Source: Burhinus oedicnemus (Eukaryota > Chordata > Aves > Charadriiformes > Burhinidae). From it: 64,000 nucleotides of DNA. Made by a program: the position numbers and the translations under genes. The notes beneath the pieces are model-generated. The model was not told the origin of the DNA and searched no databases. It saw only the letters and a list, made by a program, of their open reading frames with translations. Of this stretch, positions 1 to 12,800 are shown piece by piece (the first letter of the stretch is position 1; every line of letters starts with the position of its first letter). Location: assembly GCA_008921705.1 (NCBI GenBank), contig VFFE01007081.1, forward strand, positions 1,665,011-1,729,010, read 5' to 3'.

Positions 1-1293
1 AGGAGAAGGACATCATGAACACGTGGGTGGACTGCTCTCGGGGTTTATGCTGATCAGAAAACTGCATCCCACATGTGTCAAAACAGATGTCTACATCTTG
101 TCTTTAGAAATGGTCAGCATTATAGACTGCATAAAAAAAAGAATGGTTTTCATGACTCCCTAGATTAAAAGGCAGAATAGTCAGGATATGACAAAATACA
201 GTACAATAGGGCAATACAGGTCTTTGTGCAACCTGTGATACTGATTGTTAATGCAGTCATATGTCATTAGTAGAAATCAGTCCATTTGTACTCATGGTAA
301 AATCCTCACAAAGGCCCTTCTGCAGCACTGGAGGGTTCTCACATTACCCCAGACAATCTGGAAGCACTGGTGAAAGGCACCAGGTCAGCATGGTCATGAG
401 TTACCCACATGCATACAGATGTAAGTTCTCACCTTCATTATTACTTGGGTCAGCCAATTTTCTGGTCATACCTCTTATGAATTAGCAAAGAGGAAGACCA
501 GATGTGTGCAGCCAGAGGCATGCATGCTTTTATTCAAGAAGTTCTCTTGGGGGGGGGGCAAGCTTCCTTACCATGGTGGTCTCACCGGGGCAGAGGATTA
601 TTTTTTTTTCGTTTCTTTGTCCTTGCTCAGCTATAGCTCTGAGGCATTTGAGACAGCAATCAGTCTCCATCCCTTGGCCTAAGGGAAGTGGCATTTGCGG
701 CCAAGTTCAGGTTCGCAGTTTGTTAGCCATTGTTGCCAAATCACACAAGGCCCGTTTATTCCGTGTCAATGTATTGGTCCCATTTCCACTAGGGGAAGTC
801 AAAAAGGAAAAAGCTTGGATTACACTGTTTCCCTTTCACTGAATTTGAATTTCTGGTGCACATAGGTGATTAATTCCCTCATTAATTCTGTATGGAACTG
901 AACTGGAAGAGTATTGATGTATTTGGCTTTTCAGTTAAATGCGAGAGATCACAGGGCAATTTACTAGATGATTTTGTGGACTCAGCAGGCTGCTTTTTGG
1001 TACAGTCAGGAACATGCCTATTTTTCTGCTTTCTCTTCTGTTATTATTTTTTTTCATTTAAGAAAAAGAAAGATGTGTTTGAAACACTAAAGCACACTGG
1101 GGTTTTGGGGGGAACATTTAAGTGGCTGGAGAAATCCAGGTTAGAATTGGGAAGACATAGCAGAGCATTGGCTGGATATTTGCTCTCCTGAAAGAGCTGA
1201 GGGAGAGAGCAACCAGAAGACGAGGAAACAATGAAGGAATAAGCTTGCAAGAGGGTTAGTGAAAGCACTGGAGAAGGCTGCAGGATGGATCTT
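1..1293. other. Unique sequence, no gene seen
   Basis: No repeat family or coding exon is recognised here. Open frames of up to 112 codons occur but have no protein-like features. A run of ten G lies at 549-558. The block ends where the LTR begins. Confidence 0.5.
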
Positions 1294-1850
1294 TGTACTG
1301 GGTCTGGTTGGGATGGAGTTAATTTTCTTCAGAGCAGCCCGTATGGTGCTGTGCTTTAGATCTGTGGCCAAAATAGTGTGGATAAGACACCAACCTGTTA
1401 GCTGTTGCTGAAAGGAGCTTGCACAGCTTCAGGGCCTTCTCAGTTTCTCACTCTACCGCCCCAGCAAGTAGGCTGGTGGTGGGCAAGAGGCTGGGGGGAT
1501 AGGCAGCCAGGGCAGCTGACCTGAACTAAGCAAACAGATACAGCAGCCCATGTAACATCATGCACAGCAATAATACAGGGGTGGGTAGTTTTTTCAAAGT
1601 AGATGTTGCTCAGAGGCTAACTGGGCATTGGTCTGCTGGTGGGAGGTGGTGAGTGATTGCCTTTGTATCACCTGGTTATGGGTTGTTTTTTTTTCGTCAC
1701 CCATTAGACTGTCTTTATCTCCACTGGCAAGTGTGAGAGCAAGTTTTTCTTGCTTTTGCCCTTCCAGTTGTCTCCCCCATCCCACTGTGGGGGAGTGAGT
1801 GAGTGGACTGGGTGGGGGCTTAGCTGCCAGACAGCATCAGCCGACCACGG
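1294..1850 (+). mobile_element. Solo LTR of an avian endogenous retrovirus (ERVL-like)
   Basis: The segment opens with TGTACTGGGTCTGG and a GGGATGGAGTTAATTTTC block, which I recognise as the start of a common bird ERV LTR. Later landmarks keep the family order. There is a degraded promoter-like part near 1550-1575. A CATTAGACTGTCTTTATC block at 1702-1719 corresponds to the polyadenylation-signal region, with the signal itself mutated. Next comes a TCTCCCCCATCCCAC block at 1770-1784 and a run of GAGTGAGTGAGTGGAC. The right edge is inferred from a decayed CCACGRCA-type end near 1850. No gag, pol or env sequence flanks it on either side, so it is a solo LTR left by recombination. No target-site duplication is convincing. 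Assignment to ERVL rather than another class is from memory of the family. Confidence 0.72.
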
Positions 1851-3962
1851 TCTGTGATGCCTAACTTTGGAAACAATGAAAAAGGCCATGTCTCTCTGTT
1901 GGAATAAGAACTTGGTATCAGCTCCTCCCTGCTATGCAGCTGTATTTACTACTTAACATAGCTGCTGTATTCGTAGGTTGTTTGCAATAAAAATATAATG
2001 GGGAGAAAAGGACATGCATATAAATATAAATCTCTAGAGGTGTTAGTGACAAGTTGCTCTCAAAGGAACCAGCTGATCAATGTATAGGAAAGATGAAGGG
2101 GCGTGATCATGATCAGACAACAAGGTTAGCAGTATCAGCCAGTTCTCCTAAAATAGATGGAAGAGTTGCAATTTCATGTCTTCTGCTACAACCTGGCCTT
2201 GTTTGCTGGTTTCAAATATAAAATAGCAATAAAGCATCCATCTACCTGACATCCTTTTATGTTCTCTTTCAATCACGGGCCGCAAAATGTTTCTTTTCAG
2301 GTTTACTCTGGTTTGGCAGCCGTTATTGCCTATCACTTTAAGAAGTTGAAAGGCTGAGGATTGATTTCATTTTCTTTCAGCTCGCAAGCTTTTTTATGTG
2401 GAATCTGTTTCTCACTTGGTTTGCATTTCATCTAGGATAATGCTGGCTATCAGTGCTTGAATAATAATTGAACTGAAGCAAGCTGTTCAGCCTAAGGTCT
2501 CAAGCTGGGAAAGCTGTGTATGTCACGTCTGGATATTTCAAAAGAATTTAACTTTGCAAAATTAAGTTGCAAGTAAACACGAAGGTAGGGAAAATCGGTG
2601 CAGCTCTGGCTACACAGCTACACCGCTGCCTTCAGTAGTTCCTCACTGTACCTGAGCTAGTCCTTTGTGTTCTTTAACAATCTTCATCAGTGGTATGTAG
2701 TAAAGCATTACAGCACTGAGAGGTGGAAAGTGGCATACTGTTAATTTTGAAACATGGATGAGCCTTGTGGAATTGTTTCTCCCGCCCCTTCATATGCTTA
2801 GCTTCTGTTGAATGGGCCTTTAATAGTTACCCTACTTGAAATTACACTTTTATTTAGATACCAGTAGTGCTGCTAAAACACAGACGCTGGTTTTAGCTTT
2901 CATAATTATGTTGTTATACCTTTAGTTTACAGTAACGCTATACCATTATTGCTCCACCATCTGTAATCTCTGCTTGTAAGAATTTGAAATTGTGGCTCAA
3001 CTGGCAGGAAAAGCAAGCTTATTTTACAGTATCAGTCTGTCAGTGGATTGGTGATTACGCAGTTTGCAGATTGCATATATTGAATGTCACTGTTTGACAC
3101 ATCCTACTTGAATCTGGGAGATGTTGGTAGCTGGAGATAAACGGTTTGGGGTTGCAGTTTGGGCTCCCCTGCAGTCAGTGATGGTAAGCACCAAGTACTA
3201 AGAAAGCTCCTGTCTGGAACAGGCTTGGGCAGGGACTTGGGGGCTGGGTTTTAGTTGGGGCTAGAGGAGCAGAAAATTGTTCACTTCATGAAACTTAACA
3301 GACGTCCACAAAACTACACAACGTTTTATCTTTTTTTTTCATTAGATTGCTGTTTGAATCATTCTAATCCTCTTTATAGTCTCTATATAAAACATTTTTT
3401 CTTCAAGTTGGGGTAAAATTCCATTAATGGTCCAAATAGTAATCACATCTTGTAAATCACAATCTGATGGGTTGAAAACACATGTTAATTAAAACTTCAC
3501 AGACTGTTCTAATCTTTGAAAAGCTTTAACCTTCTCCTACCCTACTTAATCCAGACAGGTACTGAAGCTTCACCAATATATAAGCACTTTTACATGTTTT
3601 ACTAGCTATTCACATGCAGAGTTACTGTGCTGCCAGTTAGACAATGTGATTTCTCTTTGCTCTGGAGATGAGAGACAAGGAAGGATGTGTTAAATATTAA
3701 GAAAAGGTCTTTCTATAAGAAATTCTGCCATTTGCATAAAAAATACTACAAGAAACAAAAGTGTGAGTTAATCACAGAGGTTAAACTATAAAAGAAAAAG
3801 TCATGCTTAGAGAGAGAGACGTTCCTGTTGTAGCTATCTATGAATTTATGATACTGCTGATGGATATCTTTTAAACTTCAGAATTAATGAGCACCCTGAG
3901 GACAATGAATGATAGTTGATTTAAAAGGAATAAGAGAGTGAAGGGACAGTATTGAATATAGA

Positions 3963-3985
3963 TTTTTTTTTTTTTTTTTTTTTTT
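3963..3985. repeat. Poly-T tract (T23)
   Basis: This is an uninterrupted run of 23 T. It could be the A-tail of a minus-strand retrocopy, but no recognisable transcript sequence lies to its right, so it is recorded only as a homopolymer. Confidence 0.9.
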
Positions 3986-4597
3986 GCTCTGCAGAGGTCG
4001 GGCATGCTAAAATCCTTTTGCTGATAAATATAAAATAATATATGTTGGAAAAAAATAATGCTTCAGCCAAATAAGAAATTGCACAAACAGGTTACAGGAC
4101 AGGCCCTGAAGCTTAGTTCCCTTATAACGTAAAACAAGAGACAGCTGAATAGCATAACTTAAAACAACACCCCGGCTTTTTTTTTACCTTTGAAACTTCA
4201 AGGGGAAATGCCAAGCTTTCAAATGTCATATCGTATCCAACCTGTTAGTGACTTCCTTTTTTAGAAGAGAAGAAAGGAATTGGGCTGCCTTGGGACTGTA
4301 TATTGCTGTGTACATAAAGTTAGGAGAGGCGCGTACACATTTGAAACATCCCTTCCTGAGCAGGTGCCTGCAGAATCCCATAGCATGTACATTTGCAGTC
4401 TTTCTGAACTGTTAACACGTTGCAATTCAGTGTGAAGTACTTGCTTAGTATTTTCTTCCTTAGGTTTAAAGTGCTTCTCGTCAGTTTTTAGCACTCCAAA
4501 TCAGGGATGACGTATGCTGCTTTTGTTGCACTGCTCAGGCTGAGCCATGTGATCTTGATGGGTCAACTGAGACTCAGACTGGCCTCAGATTGGCATC

Positions 4598-4637
4598 TCT
4601 CTTTTTTCTTTTTCTTTTTTCTTTTTTTTTTTTTTTT
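4598..4637. repeat. T-rich low-complexity tract
   Basis: T runs interrupted by single C residues end in T16 at 4622-4637. It is a pyrimidine tract with no recognisable splice acceptor AG directly after it. Confidence 0.85.
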
Positions 4638-5987
4638 GAGAGTCCTGGCCGAAAGAAAGATTAGTCACACATACAGCAAACCTCAAGAGGTATTCAGCTT
4701 TTCAAAAGGCTGCAAGCATTTGTATGGGCATCTCCTGGTGTGGATGGTCAGTGTTGTGGTGGGGGTGTAGGTTCAGCTTACCTCTTGTGGGTGCACACTT
4801 TATTACCACCTTTGTGCAGGTCTTTGGGTTGCACCTGGTCTCTTGCCTGGCTGTGCCAAACCAATGGCCATAAATTTGTCAGCAGCCCAGCAGTAAGTAA
4901 TTCTTCAGGTTGTGAATCTGCCACCTGCATTATGAAGGAAAGGGAGCAGTGTATTTTACAGGTTGGTCTTAGTCTCATAATACTGTGGTTTTTCACCACA
5001 CCAGATGCCTTTATCTTTGCGTAGTTTGTAAAATATTTGGGCAATTGTCTGCAACTTCTAAGTTACATGGCATTTAATTGTGAAATTTGATGAGTTTTTC
5101 ATTGCCTCTAGAAAAACTTTTCCTTTATCCTTTAAACATTAATTCGGGCATTTGTTGAAAAGCTCTGCATGGCTGACAAACTGCTTTTAATCCCGCTTAT
5201 TCCTCCATTCCTCTGTCTTGTCAGTCCTTTTCATGAAGAGCCCTCTTTCACATAAGTATTTTGTCCTTATCAGGGCAGAGAGAGTGCCTTGCTGCTTAAT
5301 ATAAAGCCCTGAGACTTCCCTGTATGACGGGGTTAGATAAGGTCAGAAATGTAATTTCACCTTTCCTCATACTTTTGGTGTCTCAGGCTGATCAGGTTTT
5401 TCTTTACCAAAACAAACTTTTTGATAGGTGAGCAAACCAAGGGCTATGTGACTGCAGTAAGTAGGACAAAATCTTTCCTGCCCTTGCAGAGGTGGAATTC
5501 AAATGGTGAAGAGAGGGAAGGCATCCTCCTCTGGTTGGGGGATGTTATCTGTTTCACATGCAAGTCTTTTAAAAATCGTATGTAATACACCCTCTGCCTT
5601 TCTCTTTAATTCCATTAGGTGCATTCTTTATACTATGAAATAATGCCTTTCTCTGTATTTCTGGACTCTCCAGCAGCTTCTCCTTCTGCTAGACACAGTG
5701 CCACTGTATATCAGGGACAGTGATGTGAAGATCCTGACTGGGTTTGGTCTGAGTGCAGAAATAGCAATATGAAACATGAGAGCAATTATTTTATTTTCCT
5801 GGGCTTTGAAACTGCTATCTTAAAGGACGAAGCAGGATAGAGGAACGTGAGCATTTCTAATCTCTGGCCATCCTCACCCCTTTTTCTGACCTGTCACAGT
5901 TCCTACTTGATAAAAAGGTCTATGCTAGTGTTAGGATTGTAGTGTTAGCACTGGACTACCCTCGTAGTAATGTAAAGGTAGATACCT

Positions 5988-6568
5988 ATGTGGGGCCAGC
6001 AGGTCAAGGGAGGTGATTCTGCCCCTCTGCTCTGGTGAGACCCTACCTGGAGTGCTGCCTCCAGCTCTGGAGCCCTCAGCACAGGAAAGGCATGGACCTG
6101 TTGGAGCAGGTCCAGAGGGGGGGTGGCACGGAGATGATCAGAGGGTTGGAGCACCTCTGCTATGAGGACAGGCTGGGAGAGTTGGGGTTGTTCAGCCTGG
6201 AGAAGAGAAGGCTCCAGGGAGGCCTTACTGTGGCTTTTCTGTACTTAAAGGGAGCTTATAAAAAAGATGGGGACAGACTTTTTAGCAGGGCCTGTTGTGA
6301 TAGGACAAGGGGTAATGGTTTTAAACTAAAAAAGGGACGATTAAGACTAGATGGAAGAAATTTTTTTTACGATGAGGGTGGTGAAACACTGACACAGGTT
6401 GCCCAGAGAGGTGGTAGATGCCCCATCCCTAGAAACATTCAAGGTCAGGTTGGACAGGGCTCTGAGCAACCTGATCTAGCTGAAGATGTCCCTGCTCCTT
6501 GCAGGGGGGTTGGACTAGATGACCTTTAAAGGTCCCCTCCAACCCAAACTATTCTATGATTCCATAAA
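5988..6568 (+). mobile_element. CR1 LINE, 5'-truncated 3' end
   Basis: This copy retains the C-terminal end of CR1 ORF2 plus the short 3' UTR. The encoded fragment includes the CR1 stretches LWSPQHRKGMDLLEQVQ and [12 protein letters not shown]. The nucleotide tail TTGGACTAGATGACC is followed by CCAACCCAAAC and ends in two degraded 8-bp units, ATTCTATG and ATTCCATA. These show insertion on the + strand. The 5' end was lost at insertion, as is usual for CR1. The left edge is placed where CR1-like GGTCAAGGGAGGTGATTCTGC begins. The frame carries small indels, for example the G-run at 6117-6124, so it encodes nothing functional. Its last 80 bases match the copy at 40437-40942 almost exactly. Confidence 0.93.
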
Positions 6569-6948
6569 GCCTTATGTTAAGCTTACTACCTTAATTAAAC
6601 ATCAGGTCTTTTAGTAATCATTCCTGAAGCCTGTTCCTTCACTCTGCATTTCACTCAGACTCCTTGCGTAGATCTCTTGAAAATGAGCCCTAGTTCTGCA
6701 GTGTCCTGAGCCTTCACCAGGGCTGTGGATGGCAGCTATGCTGTGTGGTTTTTATTTTTTTTTAAATAAAGGTGGTTCAGTGCCTGCAGTACTTCATGCT
6801 CAGAATTGAGAAAATGGCAATGTGCTCCCAGCAAGCATCAGAATATTTAATCCCCAGGGCTAGGAGATGCAGTGTTTATATCTGTATTTATTTCTCAAGT
6901 GGTTTTAATGTCTTGGGTTCCTTTTACAAAATAGGGATGCTTTCACTC

Positions 6949-6972
6949 TTTTTTTTTTTTTTTTTTTTTTTT
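6949..6972. repeat. Poly-T tract (T24)
   Basis: This is an uninterrupted run of 24 T. No target-site duplication or transcript-derived sequence is evident beside it. Confidence 0.9.
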
Positions 6973-7754
6973 ATGATGAGAGTACAGACAAGACAATAAC
7001 TGCCATTTTTACCTACATCTCTGCCTGTCCTGACATTTTCTGATGAATACCCCCTAGAATTTCAGCAGCAGCAACAACAGCAAAAAAGTACTGACTGCAC
7101 TTGAGGTTTATTAGCAGGTTGAGAGACAGGGAAGAAAAAAGAATATTCCAAAAGTATATTGGCTGTGGCAGAATTTGGGTCTGTGTCCAAGTGATTAACA
7201 TAACCAAAAATACACCTGAGAAATAAACAAGTAGGAACTTATTTATATTCTCAGAGATATTCTCCCTTAAGCATATACTATTCATGTTTCCTCTCTCAGA
7301 GTTTTTAAAAATACTTTTCAATGTAGCTAGTTTCTGTGTTCTCCCCACGAAACGTAACACTTCTGAGAATAAGAGCCAGTGTATTTTTAAAGCTTCCTCT
7401 GCTCTATGTGTAAATGGTATAGACCAGCTACAACTGGTGCCATTTGTTTTAAACACCCTGTTGAATCGAACCCTTTTATGGAGAGTTGGCTGACACAGTG
7501 GCTTCAAACAATGGCAGTGGCCAGGATGCAGCTATGCCTACGACTTTCTCAGCAGTGCTGTTGCTATTTGATCTGAGTCCTCAAAATAAGTATGAGCAAT
7601 TCTTGCAAAGAACTTGGTGGATAGACAAAGAATGTATTTCCAAATTTGATCGGCACAATTATATATCTGTCCCAGTGTTTCTGTCTCCAGCAGTGGAGAG
7701 TATTAGATCTTGCAGAAAAGTGCTAAAACTCCCACAGTGGACAATTATGGAATA

Positions 7755-7960
7755 AGCTGCTCGAAGGGAAAGTTCTTCCTAATCCCAAGATGCCTTGAAG
7801 TATTTCTCTTCCATCTAATGTAATTGTAGATCTTTGTATTAGTCCTATAAATGCCAAATCCCTTTACTAATCCTTCTGCAAGACTAGTTCTTTTAAAAGT
7901 CAATTCCACGCAATGGTTGTTCGAAAGAAGTAGAAATTCATCTTAAAATAAAAAGAGATA
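7755..7960 (-). mobile_element. Ancient CR1/L3-type LINE remnant
   Basis: Read on the + strand, the order of motifs matches the reverse complement of an old amniote CR1/L3-like 3' end. A GGGAAAGTTCTTCCTAATCC block is followed by CTCTTCCATCTAATGTAATTG, here truncated in writing to its key part CTCTTCCATCTAATG. AATCCCTTT...AATCCT comes next, then a decayed block corresponding to the GAGTTCCAC region, which is the antisense of the ORF2 C-terminus. I rely on memory of this repeat from reptile and bird sequence. Every block is diverged and no frame survives. Confidence 0.4.
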
Positions 7961-9686
7961 ATTTCTGTTTTCAAAGCAGGACAAGATCTAACTGATAATT
8001 TATAAACATATTTCTCTTCATGACTCGCCTGATACGTTCCAGTTGAAAGACAAGAATGATTATTCAGCCTGGTTGTAGGCAACTGAATAAATGATGTTGC
8101 TGTGAGAATATTCTTGAGACTTCTTTATATTGCTGTTATTTTTTATTTACCTAGTCCAGTTATTCCTATAATTCTTTGTATAATACTCATTCCATAATCC
8201 TTTGAAACATACCTCAGATGGTCTTCAGAGCATCCTACACCTTTTTTCTTTTTTTTTCTTCATGCAGGTTCATGATCTAAGTTTTAAACATTTAATTCAC
8301 TACTAATCTTTGTAAGAAATAGGATCATAAATTCAGGCATTAAAGATAAATATTAGGTAAATTACAAGGCTAATGTGTTCCCAACTTAGTCATTTTCTGA
8401 TAAGCATTGACATTTCTGGAAGACATTTAATTATTGATGTACAATATATCAGGAATGATTAATCAAAAGGGTATTGTAAGTTCAAATGGGTATAAATTAT
8501 ATGTTTTATAATGCTGACATTATTTAATTTACTAGGATTATAGTTTAGTGGTCATCTTGGATTAGACAATGTAGGGGCACACTGTGGGAATATTAATTTT
8601 TGTCTGACTTCCCACAGATTCTGAACCGGCAGGAACTGGGCACAGTTTCCATGGCTAAATCCTATGTAGAATGTCAATATGAATGCATGCTTGAAAGACT
8701 GTTTAACTTGTATAATGGTGTCAAACACAAGCAATCTTTTAAACTAAAATTACATTGGCTTCACTTTTCCAGGACTGGGGTAGAGGGTGGTGTTTAACCT
8801 TTTAATAATCTTACCAGCGAGACCTATGTTATACCATAAGGCGGTAAAAAATACTATCATCCATTTTAATCTAAGATTTAATATTCTGAGGTTACACTGA
8901 ATAGTTTAGATGCTGTAGATTTGATTTTTCTTTCTAACACAAATTTTACTCTGATAGGGTAGTGTAGATACTGCTTTCTCATGAATATGTAACAGCATAA
9001 GGAAAGAACTGGACAGTATGTGTTCTATATTAAGAAATCTATTTTCCCTTCATTATGAAACACAAATATGTTCCTAACAGAACTGTCCCTACCATAAGTA
9101 TATTTAAATCAGCTGTTACACACTGGTCTTATGCAAAAATGCAGTTCTTTTATATTCAGCTTCCAAACATACTGTCTATTGTGCAGGCTGCATGCTGTCT
9201 GACAGATTCATTGCTAGTAGGATTGGGTCTGTGGTGATAATTTCTCAGCCCTCCTGAAGGCTGTATAAAGTTTCTGGCCTTTCAACTTTGAAATGAGTTT
9301 CCTTTTCAAAGTCAAACTCATCTCGAAAATGCCTTTTCCAGCTGAACAATCAGCTTACCAAAAATCTCCTATGGTCACACAGTACCGAAATAATTGGGTA
9401 TCTAAAGCTTTTTAAAACAAATAAAACAAATAAATGAGTAAATAAAACCAAATGGGAACATTTTGGTGGCCTTCAGGTAAAATCATGTTTTCAGTGAAAA
9501 TCTGGATGCAGTTTTAACTGGAGAATCTGTATCGGGAAATGCGGGCAGGTAAGAATGTTTGGGCAGTTTGGTATTTTCTCTCAATCTGACTTGCTCAGTC
9601 ATTCAAAGCAGATAGAAAGTCCATTATTAGGGCCTTTGGTTATCAGGTCTCTTAAGCGTATTGAGGTAATATTGCTCTTCCCACAG

Positions 9687-9850
9687 CTTCCATGGCAACT
9701 GAGGAATATTTAGAGGTTCAGTTCAGCAGCATGCATCAGTGATAAGTAGGAAAAAGACAATAGCTGTCTGACAGTAACCTCTCTGCTCTGAGCTACCCTG
9801 GAGAGCAAGCTAATGGAAGAAGAAAAAGAAATACCCCACCTCTGTTACAG
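9687..9850 (+). other. Candidate non-coding or 5' exon
   Basis: A good acceptor (GCTCTTCCCACAG, ending 9686) and a strong donor (TTACAG|GTGAGTG at 9850/9851) bound 164 bp. All three frames contain stops. The last ATG opens a frame running to the donor, with residues MEEEKEIPHLCY. It could therefore be a 5' UTR exon with a short coding start, or a lncRNA exon. The block CCATGGCAAC near its start matches one half of an RFX X-box. No neighbouring exon is identified, so this is a splice-consensus guess only. Confidence 0.17.
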
Positions 9851-12800
9851 GTGAGTGTGGTCCTGGGTTTGCCTGCATCTTGTGCATGGAAGTGTAGGTG
9901 ACTTCTTAGGCCTTTTGCTTTCCTAACATACCATCCAGCTGTTACTGGAGGCCACACGGACACATATCAATATATTACATTTTTTGCTTTTTTCTTGAGA
10001 GAGGTGACAATGTCAACTCTACAGCCAATATTTTATTAAAAAAGGGGAAAAAAAGGTCGTCATCTCAGTATGGCAGACTTCAGCCCTTATGATGATGCCA
10101 TTGCTGAAAATTCATGTAACTCCTTTTTTATTACTGCAATATCTGCACAAGGACTGTGATAGTATCTTTTGTTCATTTTGGAAGAACTAAAGTCTGAGAT
10201 TAACTGACAGATTTTGTTCAGGATCTTTGCTTGATTTTGGATAAACAATGATTTTGTTAATAGCAAAGCAATAATGTAAGCAAATACAATGCAGCTTTAA
10301 GTAAATGAACAAAATATAGAGAAATATGATTCCCTCATGTGCATCATGTGGTTCACCTGGCTATGAAAGGGCTGAATCCCAAGGAACCACTGAAGATGAA
10401 GGGTGAGGTGGTACATGTTGGGGGCATTTTGTGCTTAGTGTCATCCCAAAACAAGTTCAGATCCCTAGGGTTAAAGAATTCAACTTACGGCATGGAAAGA
10501 TTGAAACCAGCAAACAATACTTGATGGAATACACCTCGAGGGCTGCAGTTTGTATAGTCATTTTAAAATTGTATAATTTCATGTGTGAAATGCTAAGGTC
10601 ACTTTGTAACTTCAGAAGACACTGAAGACGTCACAAGATAGTTTCTGTGTTTTGTAGAGTATATCTTTTCTTCTTTCCTCTTTATTAATTACAAGAACTT
10701 AGAAGCCTAAAAAAAACCCCATGCTTTCTTGGCTAATGAAATAATTGTTCTGTGGGAAGTGAACTTTGGATGCCTAGAGCAAAAACCACAAGCTACATGT
10801 TGCATTTGGTCAAAGAGCTAACTTTAGTTTTTGTTTAAGCTCCTCTCTGCAGAGTCAGACAGCCACAGTATTCTGGAGTGGCTTGCATTTAGCAAAAGGG
10901 ATTTTTGCTGTTTTCTTGTGAAAAGGTTTATGAGCGCTGAGTCTACAGCATGAATTTGGAATGGGGAAAAATACAGAAAAGCAGAAGAGTAAGCATTTTG
11001 CATTTGAGAGACACTGGTGTATTCAAGGATGGTCTTATTTACCAGTAGAGATTTTCTACTTCCTTTTCTCTTACAGACAATGAAACGTAGCTTAATACTG
11101 TTGATCTATTGCATCAGTTTGATGGTGGCTAACTGCATGGTTAGGCGTAGGGGGCAGTGTGCCTATCTGAAGGCAATCTAGTAAGGACTCCTTCCACTGC
11201 TGCTGAGTTAAAATTAATCTGTTTAGAGAGAAAATTCATCTTACCACTGTTCTTTAAACAGACGAGAAAAGGCCTCTCTGTGAGGGTTAGAGGCTTTTCA
11301 ATAGTCAGAGTTGTCAGCCGAGTGAGTGCTCTGTTGGTTCTCCCTCTGCGGGGGCCTGTGTGCAAAGTGGAAATTCAAGGTTGAAATGGGATCTCTGCAA
11401 TCATTTATGTGAAAGTTGTACAATGATGCCCCTAGATGAAAGAATACATAAAAATTCATAAGATACATGAGGAGCAAATTTCATTAATATTTATCAGGCT
11501 TCTCCTTTGTGGAATATACAGATGTTAGCTCATTGTTGCATTTAAATGCAGTATACTCAAGACAGGAAAGAAGTAATGGGCAGTAAATTTCAGCAACCTA
11601 ATACTTCTGAGTATATCTGTACGTGGCCACGCAGCCAGAATGGTAGCATCCCTGTTTTTAAAACGGCATTTTCAGTTACTCTTTTCCTCATGTGAGTCTG
11701 TGAAAATTAATCACCTTTATTAACATCCCAAATTAAGGACTGCATTAAAGCAATTTGGTTTTTAAAGGCTGGTGTTCAGACTGTTCCAATTGCCTACCAT
11801 CACAACCCCAGCAATACTAGAAAATTAAATTATGATGGTAAAACACCATTGTTTCTGTTAACATAGATGATTTTCAATCTCTTGCACTCTTTCTGAGAGA
11901 GGACAAAAGTTCAACCTGTAGCTCATCCTTTAATGCAGCCCCAGAAGTGTAGCTGATGTGGAGAGGGTTATTTGGAGTTACAAATGTGCTAAAGCTTATC
12001 AAATTCTGCGGTGGCTACTCTTGTTCTCATGCTAGGGGATAATTGCTTGGAACCAAGGTGCTTGGCAGATGTACTTTGTGCCATACCAGAAAATCAGGCT
12101 GAGCAGTGCAGTGTAATAAGCAGCATTGTATACCATGTTGTTCCAATTAGCTCATGCCAGGACCTATTAACAGCACTTTCTCCCATTTTTATTTCCCATC
12201 CAAACACAACAATAATACTGTTGGAAAACACAAGAAAACAATTACAATCAATCCCATCAGTTCTAACTAAATGGCAATATATAATCAGTTACTGAGGGGT
12301 CCTGCACATGTTGACTGACGGGGCTACCCTGAAGTAAAACCAGAGTGTGAGCAGCCTTAACTGTGGTAATTCTGCTTGTGCCTCAAACTCAGCGGTTTCA
12401 CCTGCTGTCATTCTCACCTGGGACTTTCTCGAGCGAAACAGCATCCTGCTCTTCTGGAATGTGGGAAAGATACCACCACTGACCTCTGTATAAAAAGTGC
12501 CTATGTTGGTTGACAACTTCATGAGATGCCACTACTTCTTGTGATGTCTGCTATCAGCGGTCATGGTTTCCAGTCTAGGTGCTCGTTGTTTTCATGGCAG
12601 CCTCCAGGACCCACGTGATACTGGCTTTTGCCTTCTCTCTCTCCTTAGCTACTCCATGTCCTGGCTGGGTCTGATGTTGGTTTCCAGCAGTGCATGTCTT
12701 ATCCTTGCAGTTTTTGGTTGAGCAAAATGCAACAGCTATTGAGAGAATTTCTCCTCAGCCCATCTTTTAGGTCAGCTATTTGTGCAGATCCAAGATACAG

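Larger units (their letters stand above)
1851..5987. other. Unique AT-leaning sequence, no gene seen
   Basis: Nothing coding is recognised. The block contains two poly-T tracts listed separately. The stretch around 2150-3600 is ordinary AT-rich single-copy DNA. Confidence 0.5.

Noticed and set aside
7013..7507. 164-codon minus-strand frame
   Set aside because: Composition is hydrophobic and irregular, with no splice signals, no domain and low GC. This is within chance expectation for the window.
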